Below are positions 1-7,499 of a DNA stretch of 64,000 nt, in pieces. The number at the start of each line of letters is the position of its first letter. Position 1 is the stretch's first letter. The notes under the pieces are model-generated. The model was not told the origin of the DNA. It searched no databases and worked only from the letters and a program-made list of their open reading frames with translations. The stretch lies in the NCBI GenBank assembly GCA_023388495.1, contig JAEWGC010000046.1, positions 52,300 to 116,299 of the forward strand, given 5' to 3'. Made by a program: the position numbers and the translations under genes. Source of the DNA: Bacillota bacterium. Its GTDB lineage: Bacteria > Bacillota > Clostridia > Tissierellales > Tissierellaceae.

Positions 1-96
1 CTAGAAAATGAAATCAATAGATTAACTATAGATATTGATAAGTTATTTAAGGAAGCCAATGATTTATTGCCTAAAGATCTATTAGAAAAGAAGTGA
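1..96 (+). CDS. C-terminal fragment of an unidentified protein (cut by window edge)
   Basis: An open frame runs from the first base to a TGA at 94-96 and encodes 31 residues ending in two lysines. The visible residues are charged and helix-prone, as at the end of a coiled coil. The stop lies four bases before the ATG of the next gene, so the two are probably one operon. The fragment is too short to identify. Because the next gene lacks a Walker A motif, this upstream gene is where one would look for the missing ATPase half or a nuclease partner. Confidence 0.6.
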   Translation, partial: LENEINRLTIDIDKLFKEANDLLPKDLLEKK

Positions 97-100
97 TAAT

Positions 101-754
101 ATGATAATTGATTTACAGGAATTAGACAATTGTTTGATTAAATCAAAAGAGTATTTATCAAGGGAATTAGGAAAACGAGATAAAATTAAAGAACAGTTAG
201 AAATGCATAAAGACAATCTTCATAATATTGAAATAGAGTTGGAATTATTATCTAAAGTAAATATATTGTTTCAAAAAACTTCTGAGTTCGCTAGAGAACA
301 AGCTAAAAACCAAATTGAATCTTTAGTTACTAAATGCCTTCAATTTATATTTGAATCTGATATTGAATTTTTAATTGAAATTGAAGAACAAAGGGGAAAA
401 TCAAATGCCGAATTCTATGTAGTTAATAGAATGGAAGATATGTTAGTTAAAACTAAACCTGAATTATCTAGAGGTGGGGGTGTAGTTGATATAGTATCTT
501 TGGCTTTAAGAATAGCTTTTTTACAAACCCATAAACCTAAAATCCAAGGACCTTTAATTCTAGATGAACCGGCAAAGCATGTAAGTGATGAATTTATTTT
601 CAATGTAGCTGATTTTCTTAAACAGACCTCAGAATTATTTAATAGACAGATAATAATGGTAACTCATAATAACCATCTAGCGGCAATAGGCAGCAATGCT
701 TATAGAGTTGAAATAAAGGGATCAGAAAGCACTGTAACAAAGATAACGTCCTAA
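101..754 (+). CDS. C-terminal-half SMC/Rad50-like ATPase domain protein
   Basis: The 217-residue product begins with about 60 residues of predicted coiled coil. It then shows an ABC signature-like LSRGGG near residue 123, a Walker B strand GPLILDEP near 150 and a terminal MVTHNN H-loop near 187. These are the marks of the C-terminal lobe of SMC, Rad50 or RecF-type ATPases. No Walker A (GxxxxGKS/T) is present anywhere in it. It therefore either pairs with a separate N-lobe protein or is a specialised single-lobe form. DNA repair or maintenance is inferred only from the fold family. It precedes rny, which has its own promoter. Confidence 0.7.
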   Translation: MIIDLQELDNCLIKSKEYLSRELGKRDKIKEQLEMHKDNLHNIEIELELLSKVNILFQKTSEFAREQAKNQIESLVTKCLQFIFESDIEFLIEIEEQRGKSNAEFYVVNRMEDMLVKTKPELSRGGGVVDIVSLALRIAFLQTHKPKIQGPLILDEPAKHVSDEFIFNVADFLKQTSELFNRQIIMVTHNNHLAAIGSNAYRVEIKGSESTVTKITS

Positions 755-761
755 TTTCATC

Positions 762-790
762 TTGACATTATCTATTAAAAGTAATAGAAT
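762..790 (+). promoter_or_regulatory. Sigma-A promoter of rny
   Basis: A perfect -35 TTGACA at 762-767 is separated by 17 bases from a TAGAAT -10 box at 785-790. It lies in the 132-base gap before rny, leaving a leader of roughly 120 bases. Confidence 0.75.
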
Positions 791-919
791 TGAATTATAT
801 GTATATTCTATACAGTTTATTATTTCAATTTATTAAGCTCGAAAGATATGCTTATATTTGATGAAAATTAAAATGTAGTATGGAACTTGAAAATTTTATA
901 CAAATGGAGGTGTTTAATT

Positions 920-2449
920 ATTGAAGCTTTAATTGCAATTCTTGGAGCAATTATTGGAATTCTCATTGGTTATTTTATAAGAAAAACTATTGGAGAAGGT
1001 AAGATAAATAATGCTGAAGAGTTAGCCAAAAAAATTGTTGAAGATGCTGAAAAAGATGGAGAGGCTCGTAAAAAAGAGCTTTTATTAGAAGTAAAAGAAG
1101 AAATCCATAAACTTAGAACTGAAGCAGAAAGAGAAAATCGCGAACGAAGAAATGAACTTCAAAAGCTAGAAAGGCGAATTCTTAATAAAGAAGAAAGCAT
1201 TGATAGAAAAAGTGATGCTATCGAGAGAAAAGAAGATGCACTAGCTAAGAAGATTAAAGAAGTCGAAGATAAAGAAGTTCTAATAGATGAGATCTATAAA
1301 AATCAGGTATTAGAGTTAGAAAGGCTTTCTGGTTTAACTTCAGATGACGCAAAAGAGTTATTATTAGATGAAACTAGAAAAGAAATCGTTCATGAATCTG
1401 CTATTATGATTAAGGAAATGGAAAGTAAAGCTAAAGAAGAAGCCGATAAAAAGGCGAGAGAAATAATATCTACTGCAATACAAAAATGTGCAGCTGACCA
1501 TGTAGCTGAAACTACAGTAACAGTTGTAGCTCTTCCAAATGATGAAATGAAAGGTAGAATTATTGGGAGAGAAGGACGAAACATTAGAACTTTAGAAACA
1601 CTAACTGGAATTGACTTAATTATTGATGATACTCCAGAAGCCGTAGTACTATCTGGTTTTGATCCTGTAAGAAGAGAAATTGCTAGAATTGCTTTGGAAA
1701 AATTGATAGTAGATGGTAGAATCCATCCAGCTAGAATTGAAGAAATGGTAGAAAAAGCAAAAAAAGAAGTAGATAATATTATTCGTGAAGAGGGTGAACA
1801 AGCTGCATTTGACGCAGGTGTTCATGGAATTCATCCAGAATTAATTAAGCTTCTAGGAAGATTAAGATATAGAACAAGCTATGGACAAAATGTATTAAAA
1901 CATTCTGTTGAAGTAGCACATCTTGCAGGTATAATGGCTGCAGAATTAGGAGCTGATGTAAAAATAGCAAAAAGAGCAGGTTTACTACATGACTTGGGAA
2001 AAGCAGTAGATCACGAAGTTGAAGGTCCTCATGTTGATATAGGAGTAGACTTAGCTAGAAAATATAAGGAATCTAAAGAAGTATTACATGGTATCGCTGC
2101 CCATCACGGTGATTGCGAGCCTCAAACTGTTGAGGCTATTTTAGTACAAGCAGCTGATGCTATTTCAGCTGCAAGACCAGGTGCAAGAAGGGAGACTCTT
2201 GAAGCTTATATAAAGAGATTACAAAAGCTTGAAGAGATAGCAAACTCTTTTGATGGAGTAGAAAGATCTTATGCAATTCAAGCTGGCCGTGAGATTAGAA
2301 TCTTAGTGAAACCTGAGGATATTACTGAAAGTCAAATAATCCATACGGCTAGGGAGATAGTAAAAAGAATTGAAGCTGAATTAGATTATCCAGGCCAAAT
2401 TAAAGTAAATGTGATTAGGGAAACTAGAGCTATTGAATATGCTAAATAA
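920..2449 (+). CDS. rny: Ribonuclease Y
   Basis: RNase Y is a membrane-anchored endoribonuclease that initiates bulk mRNA decay. The product has an N-terminal transmembrane helix (about residues 2-22), a long coiled coil to about 190, a KH domain with GRIIGREGRN, an HD domain with HSVEVAHLAG and LLHDLGKA, and a normal C-terminus. About 509 residues is typical. The frame is open from a TTG at 887, but nothing like a ribosome binding site precedes it. A strong GGAGGTG at 906-912 points instead to an ATT codon at 920 (7-base spacing) or 917. The nearby TTG at 921 is out of frame. The identity is secure; the start codon is inferred. Confidence 0.93.
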   Translation: MEALIAILGAIIGILIGYFIRKTIGEGKINNAEELAKKIVEDAEKDGEARKKELLLEVKEEIHKLRTEAERENRERRNELQKLERRILNKEESIDRKSDAIERKEDALAKKIKEVEDKEVLIDEIYKNQVLELERLSGLTSDDAKELLLDETRKEIVHESAIMIKEMESKAKEEADKKAREIISTAIQKCAADHVAETTVTVVALPNDEMKGRIIGREGRNIRTLETLTGIDLIIDDTPEAVVLSGFDPVRREIARIALEKLIVDGRIHPARIEEMVEKAKKEVDNIIREEGEQAAFDAGVHGIHPELIKLLGRLRYRTSYGQNVLKHSVEVAHLAGIMAAELGADVKIAKRAGLLHDLGKAVDHEVEGPHVDIGVDLARKYKESKEVLHGIAAHHGDCEPQTVEAILVQAADAISAARPGARRETLEAYIKRLQKLEEIANSFDGVERSYAIQAGREIRILVKPEDITESQIIHTAREIVKRIEAELDYPGQIKVNVIRETRAIEYAK

Positions 2450-2524
2450 TAATTTTTTAAATTAATAAGGAATTAAATAATATAAAGATATATTTAATAA
2501 ATTTAGTTAGAGGGGGCTATTTTA

Positions 2525-2785
2525 ATGGATGTATTAAAAGTATCAGCAAAATCAAGTCCAAATTCTGTTGCAGGAGCATTAGCAGGGGTTTTAAGAGAAA
2601 AAGGAGCTGCTGAAATTCAAGCAATAGGAGCAGGTGCTTTAAATCAAGCCGTAAAAGCAGTAGCAATCGCAAGAGGATTTGTTGCTCCAAGTGGAATCGA
2701 TCTTATTTGTGTACCAGCCTTCACAGACATAATAATAGATGGTGAAGAGAGAACAGCTATAAAGCTAATTATTGAACCAAGATAA
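2525..2785 (+). CDS. spoVS: Stage V sporulation protein S
   Basis: The 86-residue protein matches SpoVS in length and pattern throughout, from MDVLKVSAKSSPN to the terminal KLIIEPR. SpoVS is an Alba-like small protein needed for coat assembly and late sporulation in Bacillus; its biochemistry is not settled. A GAGGGGG ribosome binding site precedes the ATG. The 75-base gap from rny holds an AAGGAATT followed at about 11 bases by an AGATATATT, a weak resemblance to a sigma-H promoter. A strong terminator follows. Confidence 0.95.
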   Translation: MDVLKVSAKSSPNSVAGALAGVLREKGAAEIQAIGAGALNQAVKAVAIARGFVAPSGIDLICVPAFTDIIIDGEERTAIKLIIEPR

Positions 2786-2840
2786 TATTATAGGGCTTCT
2801 AAAAAAGCGTTATAATGAAGCCATTTTTGAAACTCATTTT

Positions 2841-2882
2841 CGTTATAAAAAAACCTGCTAATTAGCAGGTTTTTTTATAACG
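2841..2882. terminator. Bidirectional terminator after spoVS
   Basis: This is a perfect 42-base palindrome, with 21-base arms and no unpaired centre in the DNA. Its core is CCTGCTAA/TTAGCAGG flanked by seven A and seven T residues, so it can act as an intrinsic terminator on either strand. Confidence 0.85.
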
Positions 2883-2948
2883 AATACATAATTTTATCTA
2901 TGTTTTACAGATACTAATCTTATTAAGAGGATTAAGGGGAGGGGTTCA

Positions 2949-3764
2949 ATGATTTTTGATTTACATGTACATACAAATCATTCAGATGGATTATTTTCTC
3001 CTGAGAAAGTAATTGATCTAGCAGTTGAACAGTGTTTAGATGGAATAGCCATTACAGATCATGATACTATAACTGGAATAGAAGCAGCAATTGTCCATAG
3101 TAATAAATATGATGGCTTTAGAGTAATTCCAGGAATTGAGTTTAGTTGTGTATTCAATGATGAGGAAGTGCATATACTAGGGTATTTCATAGATTATAAA
3201 GATAAAGATCTTATCAAAATAACTGGTGACTTAAAGAACTCAAGATTGACTAGAGGGATGGAGATGGTTAATAGAATTAATGAATTAGGGTTAGAGATTT
3301 CACTAGAAGAAGTTAAGGAACTTTCAGGAGAAGAATATATTGGCAGACCTCATATAGCAAGAGCATTGGTTAAAATAGGATATGTAGATGATGTTGCAGA
3401 AGCCTTTACTAAGTATTTAGATAGGGGCAAGCCAGCTTATATTGAAAGATATAAAATAACCCTTGACGAAACAATATCCCTAATTAAAAAGATTGGAGGT
3501 ATTCCTGTTTTGGCTCATCCAGGAATCTTGAAGGATAAAAGTATAATAAATCATTGTATTTCATTAGGTATATATGGCTTGGAATGTATACACTCCAAAC
3601 ATACTAAAGATGATACAGATTATTTGATTAATATTGCAAGATCAAATAATTTAATAGTTACTGGAGGTTCTGATTTCCATGGCGACTTAATTAGAGGTGA
3701 ATCATTGTTGGGTAAATATTTTGTTGATATTGATACTATTCCAGAATTTAAGGAGAGGATATAA
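2949..3764 (+). CDS. PHP-domain phosphoesterase
   Basis: The 271-residue protein carries PHP metal-binding motifs: DLHVHTNHSD at residues 4-13, ITDHDT near 35, PGIEFS near 62, GRPHIA near 125, LAHPG near 190 and GSDFHG near 242. This is the TrpH/YciV (RNase AM) family, whose characterised members hydrolyse 3',5'-nucleoside bisphosphates or trim RNA 5' ends from the 5' side. Which activity this one has cannot be read from sequence. A GGGGAGGGG ribosome binding site precedes ATG 2949. The stop directly abuts the next gene. Confidence 0.85.
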   Translation: MIFDLHVHTNHSDGLFSPEKVIDLAVEQCLDGIAITDHDTITGIEAAIVHSNKYDGFRVIPGIEFSCVFNDEEVHILGYFIDYKDKDLIKITGDLKNSRLTRGMEMVNRINELGLEISLEEVKELSGEEYIGRPHIARALVKIGYVDDVAEAFTKYLDRGKPAYIERYKITLDETISLIKKIGGIPVLAHPGILKDKSIINHCISLGIYGLECIHSKHTKDDTDYLINIARSNNLIVTGGSDFHGDLIRGESLLGKYFVDIDTIPEFKERI

Positions 3765-4148
3765 TTGAGTATTTATAAAGGCGAGAGGCAGAGACAGTTT
3801 CCTACAAAGATAAGTACTACTTCCTTTGTAAAACTTTATATACTTCATTTGTTAGATGAAAAATCTTATTATGGTAATAAAATAAAAGATGAAATAAAAA
3901 GTAGACTAAATAATCGATGGGAACCAAGTCCAGGGATGATTTATCCATTACTTCGTGAACTAGAATCAGAAGGATATATTGAAGGATGGTGGGATGAACC
4001 CGATAAAAGATCTATAAGAAGATATAGAATAACAGATGAGGGGAGAAAGCATTATAAAGTATTATTGCTACAAAATAAAACTTCTTTCGAAGATTCTTTA
4101 CTTATTGTTAAAAATGTGTTAAAAGATATATATGGGGAAAAATTCTAA
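3765..4148 (+). CDS. PadR-family transcriptional regulator
   Basis: The 127-residue protein is a winged-helix PadR regulator: LYILHLLDEKSYYGNKIKDEI, then PSPGMIYPLLRELESEGYIEG and a wing ending in RRYRITDEG. The start is TTG, immediately after the stop of the PHP gene with GGAGAGG upstream, so translation of the two is probably coupled. Targets are unknown. The adjacent aminotransferase is in the same operon-like run. Confidence 0.85.
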   Translation: MSIYKGERQRQFPTKISTTSFVKLYILHLLDEKSYYGNKIKDEIKSRLNNRWEPSPGMIYPLLRELESEGYIEGWWDEPDKRSIRRYRITDEGRKHYKVLLLQNKTSFEDSLLIVKNVLKDIYGEKF

Positions 4149-4188
4149 TTATAGAAAACAAAATATTATTGTGGAGGTATGATTTTTT

Positions 4189-5382
4189 ATGAACTTTAAT
4201 TTATCAGAAAAAGGATTGAGGATTGCCCCTTCAATTACTTTAGAAATTACAGCAAAGGCAAAAGCTATGAAGGATTCTGGAATTGACGTTATTAGCTTTG
4301 GGGCTGGTGAACCAGACTTCAATACCCCAGAAAACATTCAAAATGAAGGTATTAGAGCAATAAAAGATGGTCTTACTAGATATACTCCAGCTTCTGGAAT
4401 AGTTGAGCTAAAAAAAGCTATATGCGAGAAATTAAAAGCAGATAATGGATTAGAATATAAGCCAAGCAATATAATTATATCTAGCGGTGCAAAGCATTCT
4501 ATACATAATGCTCTAATGGCAATATTAAACCCAGGAGACGAGGTTATATTTGCTGTTCCATATTGGGTAAGTTATCCTGAACTAGTAAGACTTGCTGATG
4601 GAATTCCTGTTTATATAGAAACAGAGGAAGAAAATGACTTTAAATTCAATGTAGATGATTTAAATAGAGTTTTAACGAATAAGACCAAAGCAATTATATT
4701 AAATAGTCCTAGTAACCCAACAGGTTCAATCTATACTGAAGAAGAGTTAAGAGATATAGCTGAATGGGCGGTTAAAAATAATATATTTGTTATTTCCGAT
4801 GAGATATATGAAAAATTAATATATGATGGTAAGAATCATGTAAGTATAGCAGCTATTAATGAAGACATAAAAAGACTAACAATACTTATTAATGGTATGT
4901 CTAAGTCACATGCAATGACTGGATGGAGAATTGGATATGCAGCAGCCCATGAAGATATAGTTAAAGTAATGAGCAATATACAAAGTCATGCAACATCAAA
5001 TCCTTGTTCCATATCTCAATATGCTAGCGTTATAGGTTTATTAGGAGATCAAAGTAGTGTAGAAGAAATGAAAAAACATTTCGTAGAGAGAAGAGATTAT
5101 ATGGCTGAAACCATAAATTCAATCAAGGGACTTAGCTGTAGAAAACCTGAAGGTGCTTTTTATATAATGGTTAACTTTACACAATTAATAGGTAAAACTA
5201 TAAAGGGAAAAGTAATCAATTCTTCTTTAGATTTTGCAAACTTATTACTTGATGAGGGTAAGGTAGCAGTAGTACCTGGAATTGCTTTTGGTGATGATAA
5301 ATATGTAAGGTTATCTTATGCTACATCCTTAGAAAATATTAAAAAAGGATTAGAAAGAATAAAACAAATAGTAGAAGAGTAA
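4189..5382 (+). CDS. Aspartate-type PLP aminotransferase
   Basis: This is a class I aminotransferase of 397 residues, the normal length of the AspB/AAT-Ib group. It has GAGEPDFNTP near the N-terminus, the substrate-binding TRYTPASG, NSPSNPTGS, DEIYEKL and the PLP lysine in GMSKSHAMTGWRIGY near 235. It transfers the amino group between aspartate (or a related amino acid) and 2-oxoglutarate in the cytoplasm. Exact substrate preference cannot be assigned. A GGAGG lies 10 bases before the ATG, and a 21-bp-stem terminator follows. Confidence 0.9.
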   Translation: MNFNLSEKGLRIAPSITLEITAKAKAMKDSGIDVISFGAGEPDFNTPENIQNEGIRAIKDGLTRYTPASGIVELKKAICEKLKADNGLEYKPSNIIISSGAKHSIHNALMAILNPGDEVIFAVPYWVSYPELVRLADGIPVYIETEEENDFKFNVDDLNRVLTNKTKAIILNSPSNPTGSIYTEEELRDIAEWAVKNNIFVISDEIYEKLIYDGKNHVSIAAINEDIKRLTILINGMSKSHAMTGWRIGYAAAHEDIVKVMSNIQSHATSNPCSISQYASVIGLLGDQSSVEEMKKHFVERRDYMAETINSIKGLSCRKPEGAFYIMVNFTQLIGKTIKGKVINSSLDFANLLLDEGKVAVVPGIAFGDDKYVRLSYATSLENIKKGLERIKQIVEE

Positions 5383-5392
5383 AAATATTTTT

Positions 5393-5441
5393 AAAAAGAA
5401 AAAGGTTAACATAATCATAATATGTTAACCTTTTTCTTTTT
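5393..5441 (+). terminator. Terminator after the aminotransferase gene
   Basis: Perfect 21-base arms (core GGTTAACATA/TATGTTAACC flanked by A-rich and T-rich ends) surround a 7-base loop. The T-rich 3' arm makes it a convincing intrinsic terminator. Confidence 0.85.
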
Positions 5442-5461
5442 AACTTTTAGGTTTGTTTGAA

Positions 5462-5492
5462 ATAGGCTACATAATATTATTATGTAGCCTAT
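5462..5492. repeat. Inverted repeat downstream of the terminator
   Basis: Fourteen-base arms (ATAGGCTACATAAT and its complement) enclose a 3-base centre. No T-run follows, so it is not an obvious terminator. It sits between the terminator and a degenerate transposase tail and could be the end of a decayed mobile element. Confidence 0.6.
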
Positions 5493-5588
5493 AGTGGATT
5501 CCCATAGTATCTCCACAGACAAAATTGCACGCTAACTATTAATATAAATTTTGCTGGGTAAATTAAGTATGTGTCCATTTAAAAAATT

Positions 5589-5740
5589 ATTACAAATATA
5601 AAATTTTTGACCTGTTAAAATGGATTTTAAAAGCTTTTGCTGCAACAGTCAATATATTTATATGGATATTGGCAATATTATGCCCTAAGGCTCATTGTAA
5701 CCCTTAAATCCAACATCACATTTATTTGAATCTAAGTTTA
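5589..5740 (-). pseudogene. Probable transposase C-terminal remnant (IS1182-like)
   Basis: Read on the minus strand, this stretch gives a frame ending in ALGHNIANIH followed by about 23 residues and a TAA at 5589-5591. One missing base upstream links it to VGFKGYNE. The pattern (GFKR.. then ALxxNIxKxH near the C-terminus) resembles IS1182/IS1380-type DDE transposase tails. Nothing of the catalytic core is visible. The family call is tentative, from pattern memory only. It explains part of the 620-base gap 5383-6002; I see no other gene there. Confidence 0.35.
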
Positions 5741-5916
5741 TCATTTTGCTATAAAATCTTACGTTATCGGATTGAGCGAACTTATTTTGCTAAAAACAAA
5801 CTGTTGTTTTTCATTTTTAACTTAAGAGTTAGAAAACAGATGCGTTTAGTTTAAAAAACATACTTTTAAAAGAAAAACTTGATTAATATTAATTAGAATT
5901 AAAATATGATTTCGAT

Positions 5917-5945
5917 TTGATTTTTGGGTAATTCTGGTGTAAAAT
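5917..5945 (+). promoter_or_regulatory. Promoter of xerC
   Basis: TTGATT at 5917-5922, a 17-base spacer and TAAAAT at 5940-5945 make a good sigma-A promoter. Its start point would fall at about 5951-5953, inside the palindrome that follows. Confidence 0.6.
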
Positions 5946-5948
5946 ATT

Positions 5949-5980
5949 ATTAGTCACAAAATAGTTATTTTGTGACTAAT
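5949..5980. promoter_or_regulatory. 32-base perfect palindrome at the xerC transcription start
   Basis: ATTAGTCACAAAATA at 5949-5963 and its exact complement at 5966-5980 are separated by only two bases. The position over the predicted start point of the recombinase gene suggests an operator, possibly for autoregulation. An mRNA 5' hairpin is the alternative. It does not resemble the 11-6-11 arrangement of dif sites. Confidence 0.6.
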
Positions 5981-6002
5981 ATAGTGTGAAAAGAGGGGTA
6001 TT

Positions 6003-6977
6003 TTGAAAGATATACCAATAATACTTGAAGATTACTTAAATTACATGGAAACTATTAAGGGGGCCTCCTCTAATACTGTGAAAGAATATTTCTTTGACTT
6101 GAGAACATTTTTTAGGTTCATTAAAACAAGACATCGACTTGTAGATCCTGAGCAACCTTTTGATGAAATTAATATTTTAGATGTAGACTTAGATTTAATT
6201 AAGAAACTCGGAATTCAAGATTTACACGCGTATATTTCTTATGCAGATAAAAAAAGAGATAATAATAATTTTACCAAATCTAGAAAAGTTGCATCCCTTA
6301 GATCATTTTTTGATTACCTTTACTCTATAGTGAATTTAATAGAAAAAAATCCTGCTGAAGCTTTAGAATTTCCAAAAAAGGATACTAGACACCCAGTATA
6401 TCTTACCTTAGAGCAATCAGAACTACTATTAAATACAGTACTAGAAAATAATAATGAAGAATATCGGAAAAGGGATTATGCAATAATTATGTTGTTTTTA
6501 AATTGTGGTCTGCGATTATCTGAGCTTTCTAGTATAGACATAGATAAAATTAAAGATAACGATACTCTTTCCATAATAGGTAAAGGCAATAAAGAAAGAA
6601 CCATATTTTTAAATGACGCCTGCATCTCTGCTATAAAAGATTATCTAACAGTTAGACCTAAAAACTCGGTAGATAAAAAAGCCATGTTTATTAGCAAAAG
6701 AAAAAATAGAATGAGTAATCGGGCAATACAACATATGATTGATAGGTACTTAGAAAAGACTGGATTAGATACTTCTATCTATTCTACGCATAAACTAAGA
6801 CATACGGCAGCTACACTAATGTATAAGTATGGAAATGTAGATATTAGAGCTTTACAAGAGATCTTAGGACATGAATCTGTTTCCACAACTCAAATATATA
6901 CCCATATTGATAATGAAAGACTTAGAGATGCAGTAAAAAGCAATCCTTTATCCTCAAGAACTAATAAAAAAAGCTAA
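6003..6977 (+). CDS. xerC: Tyrosine recombinase, XerC-like
   Basis: The 324-residue protein has an N-terminal SAM-like core-binding domain (about 1-115) and a catalytic domain with the expected residues: Arg in NCGLRLSELS, Lys in GKGNKERT, HKLRH near 275, and GHESVSTTQIYTHI holding the nucleophile Tyr. The start is TTG with AAGAGGGG upstream. It likely works with the second Xer protein at 51421-52311 in chromosome dimer resolution. It is somewhat longer than classical XerC, and location next to lexA rather than dprA/topA is common in Clostridia. An integrase-like role of the same family cannot be excluded. Confidence 0.82.
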   Translation: MKDIPIILEDYLNYMETIKGASSNTVKEYFFDLRTFFRFIKTRHRLVDPEQPFDEINILDVDLDLIKKLGIQDLHAYISYADKKRDNNNFTKSRKVASLRSFFDYLYSIVNLIEKNPAEALEFPKKDTRHPVYLTLEQSELLLNTVLENNNEEYRKRDYAIIMLFLNCGLRLSELSSIDIDKIKDNDTLSIIGKGNKERTIFLNDACISAIKDYLTVRPKNSVDKKAMFISKRKNRMSNRAIQHMIDRYLEKTGLDTSIYSTHKLRHTAATLMYKYGNVDIRALQEILGHESVSTTQIYTHIDNERLRDAVKSNPLSSRTNKKS

Positions 6978-6999
6978 GATATAAATCTTAGTTTTTTTA
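6970..6999. terminator. Terminator between xerC and yneA
   Basis: CTAAGAT (6974-6980) and ATCTTAG (6985-6991) pair around a 4-base loop. A-run and T-run flanks make it usable for both convergent genes. Confidence 0.75.
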
Positions 7000-7005
7000 T
7001 TAGTT

Positions 7006-7314
7006 CTATTTATTTGCAATTGGAATCTTTATTATATCCCCTGGACAGATATAGGCATCTTCCATTCCATTAAATTCTTTAATATCATATATCATCTTTC
7101 TTATATCAGTTTTTTCCGGAAGATAATCCAGAGCAATATTCCACAACGTATCCCCTTTTACTACTATAACTTCCCTATAATCTGCCTTATGTATTGAACT
7201 ATAGGCCTTATTGTTTAATAACAAAGTAAATAAAATAATTGATATAACTGCAAATACAGAAGTAATAAATAAGTAAAATCTTCTTTTGTTAACTATTTTA
7301 TACCTTTTTTTCAT
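7006..7314 (-). CDS. yneA: LysM-domain cell division suppressor YneA-like
   Basis: The 102-residue protein has a basic N-terminus, one transmembrane segment at about 12-32 and a LysM domain near the C-terminus (VVKGDTLWNIALDYLP ... GDIIKIP). Its divergent position beside lexA, with a LexA box at its own promoter, matches YneA. YneA delays septation during the SOS response and acts at the membrane/cell-wall face. The SOS control is visible in the sequence; the division role is from the family and context. Confidence 0.8.
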   Translation of the reverse strand: MKKRYKIVNKRRFYLFITSVFAVISIILFTLLLNNKAYSSIHKADYREVIVVKGDTLWNIALDYLPEKTDIRKMIYDIKEFNGMEDAYICPGDIIKIPIANK

Positions 7315-7340
7315 AACAAAACACCTCGCACGTTAGTTCT

Positions 7341-7352
7341 GAACAATAGTTC
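7341..7352. promoter_or_regulatory. LexA (SOS) box at the yneA promoter
   Basis: GAACAATAGTTC is a perfect fit to the Gram-positive LexA consensus GAAC-N4-GTTC. It lies just downstream of the yneA -10 box, around the start point. Confidence 0.9.
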
Positions 7353-7359
7353 TAAGTAC

Positions 7360-7388
7360 ATTCTACACAAACATAGGTTCCTTGTCAA
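7360..7388 (-). promoter_or_regulatory. Promoter of yneA
   Basis: On the minus strand TTGACA (7388-7383), a 17-base spacer and TAGAAT (7365-7360) form a near-consensus sigma-A promoter directly upstream of the perfect LexA box. Confidence 0.8.
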
Positions 7389-7406
7389 TAGTTTTGGCAA
7401 AAAAAT

Positions 7407-7420
7407 CGAACCTTTGTTTG
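7407..7420. promoter_or_regulatory. Second LexA box, overlapping the lexA -35
   Basis: CGAACCTTTGTTTG differs from GAAC-N4-GTTC at one position. It overlaps the -35 hexamer of the lexA promoter, so LexA bound here would repress its own gene. Confidence 0.75.
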
Positions 7421-7446
7421 AAATATTCTTATTGGTATGATATAAT
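7418..7446 (+). promoter_or_regulatory. Promoter of lexA
   Basis: TTGAAA at 7418-7423 and a perfect TATAAT at 7441-7446 are spaced by 17 bases. Confidence 0.8.
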
Positions 7447-7499
7447 AAGCTAAGAATAGTTTTAACTAATAACTATATTATGAATAAGGGGTGTGTTTT

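Noticed and set aside
415..603. Minus-strand open frame inside the SMC-like ATPase gene
   Set aside because: It is a shadow of the plus-strand gene, has no ribosome binding site, and the plus frame carries conserved motifs.
5949..5980. dif site for XerC/XerD
   Set aside because: dif has two 11-base arms with a 6-base centre and is not a perfect palindrome. This site has 15-base arms with 2 bases between and sits on a promoter.
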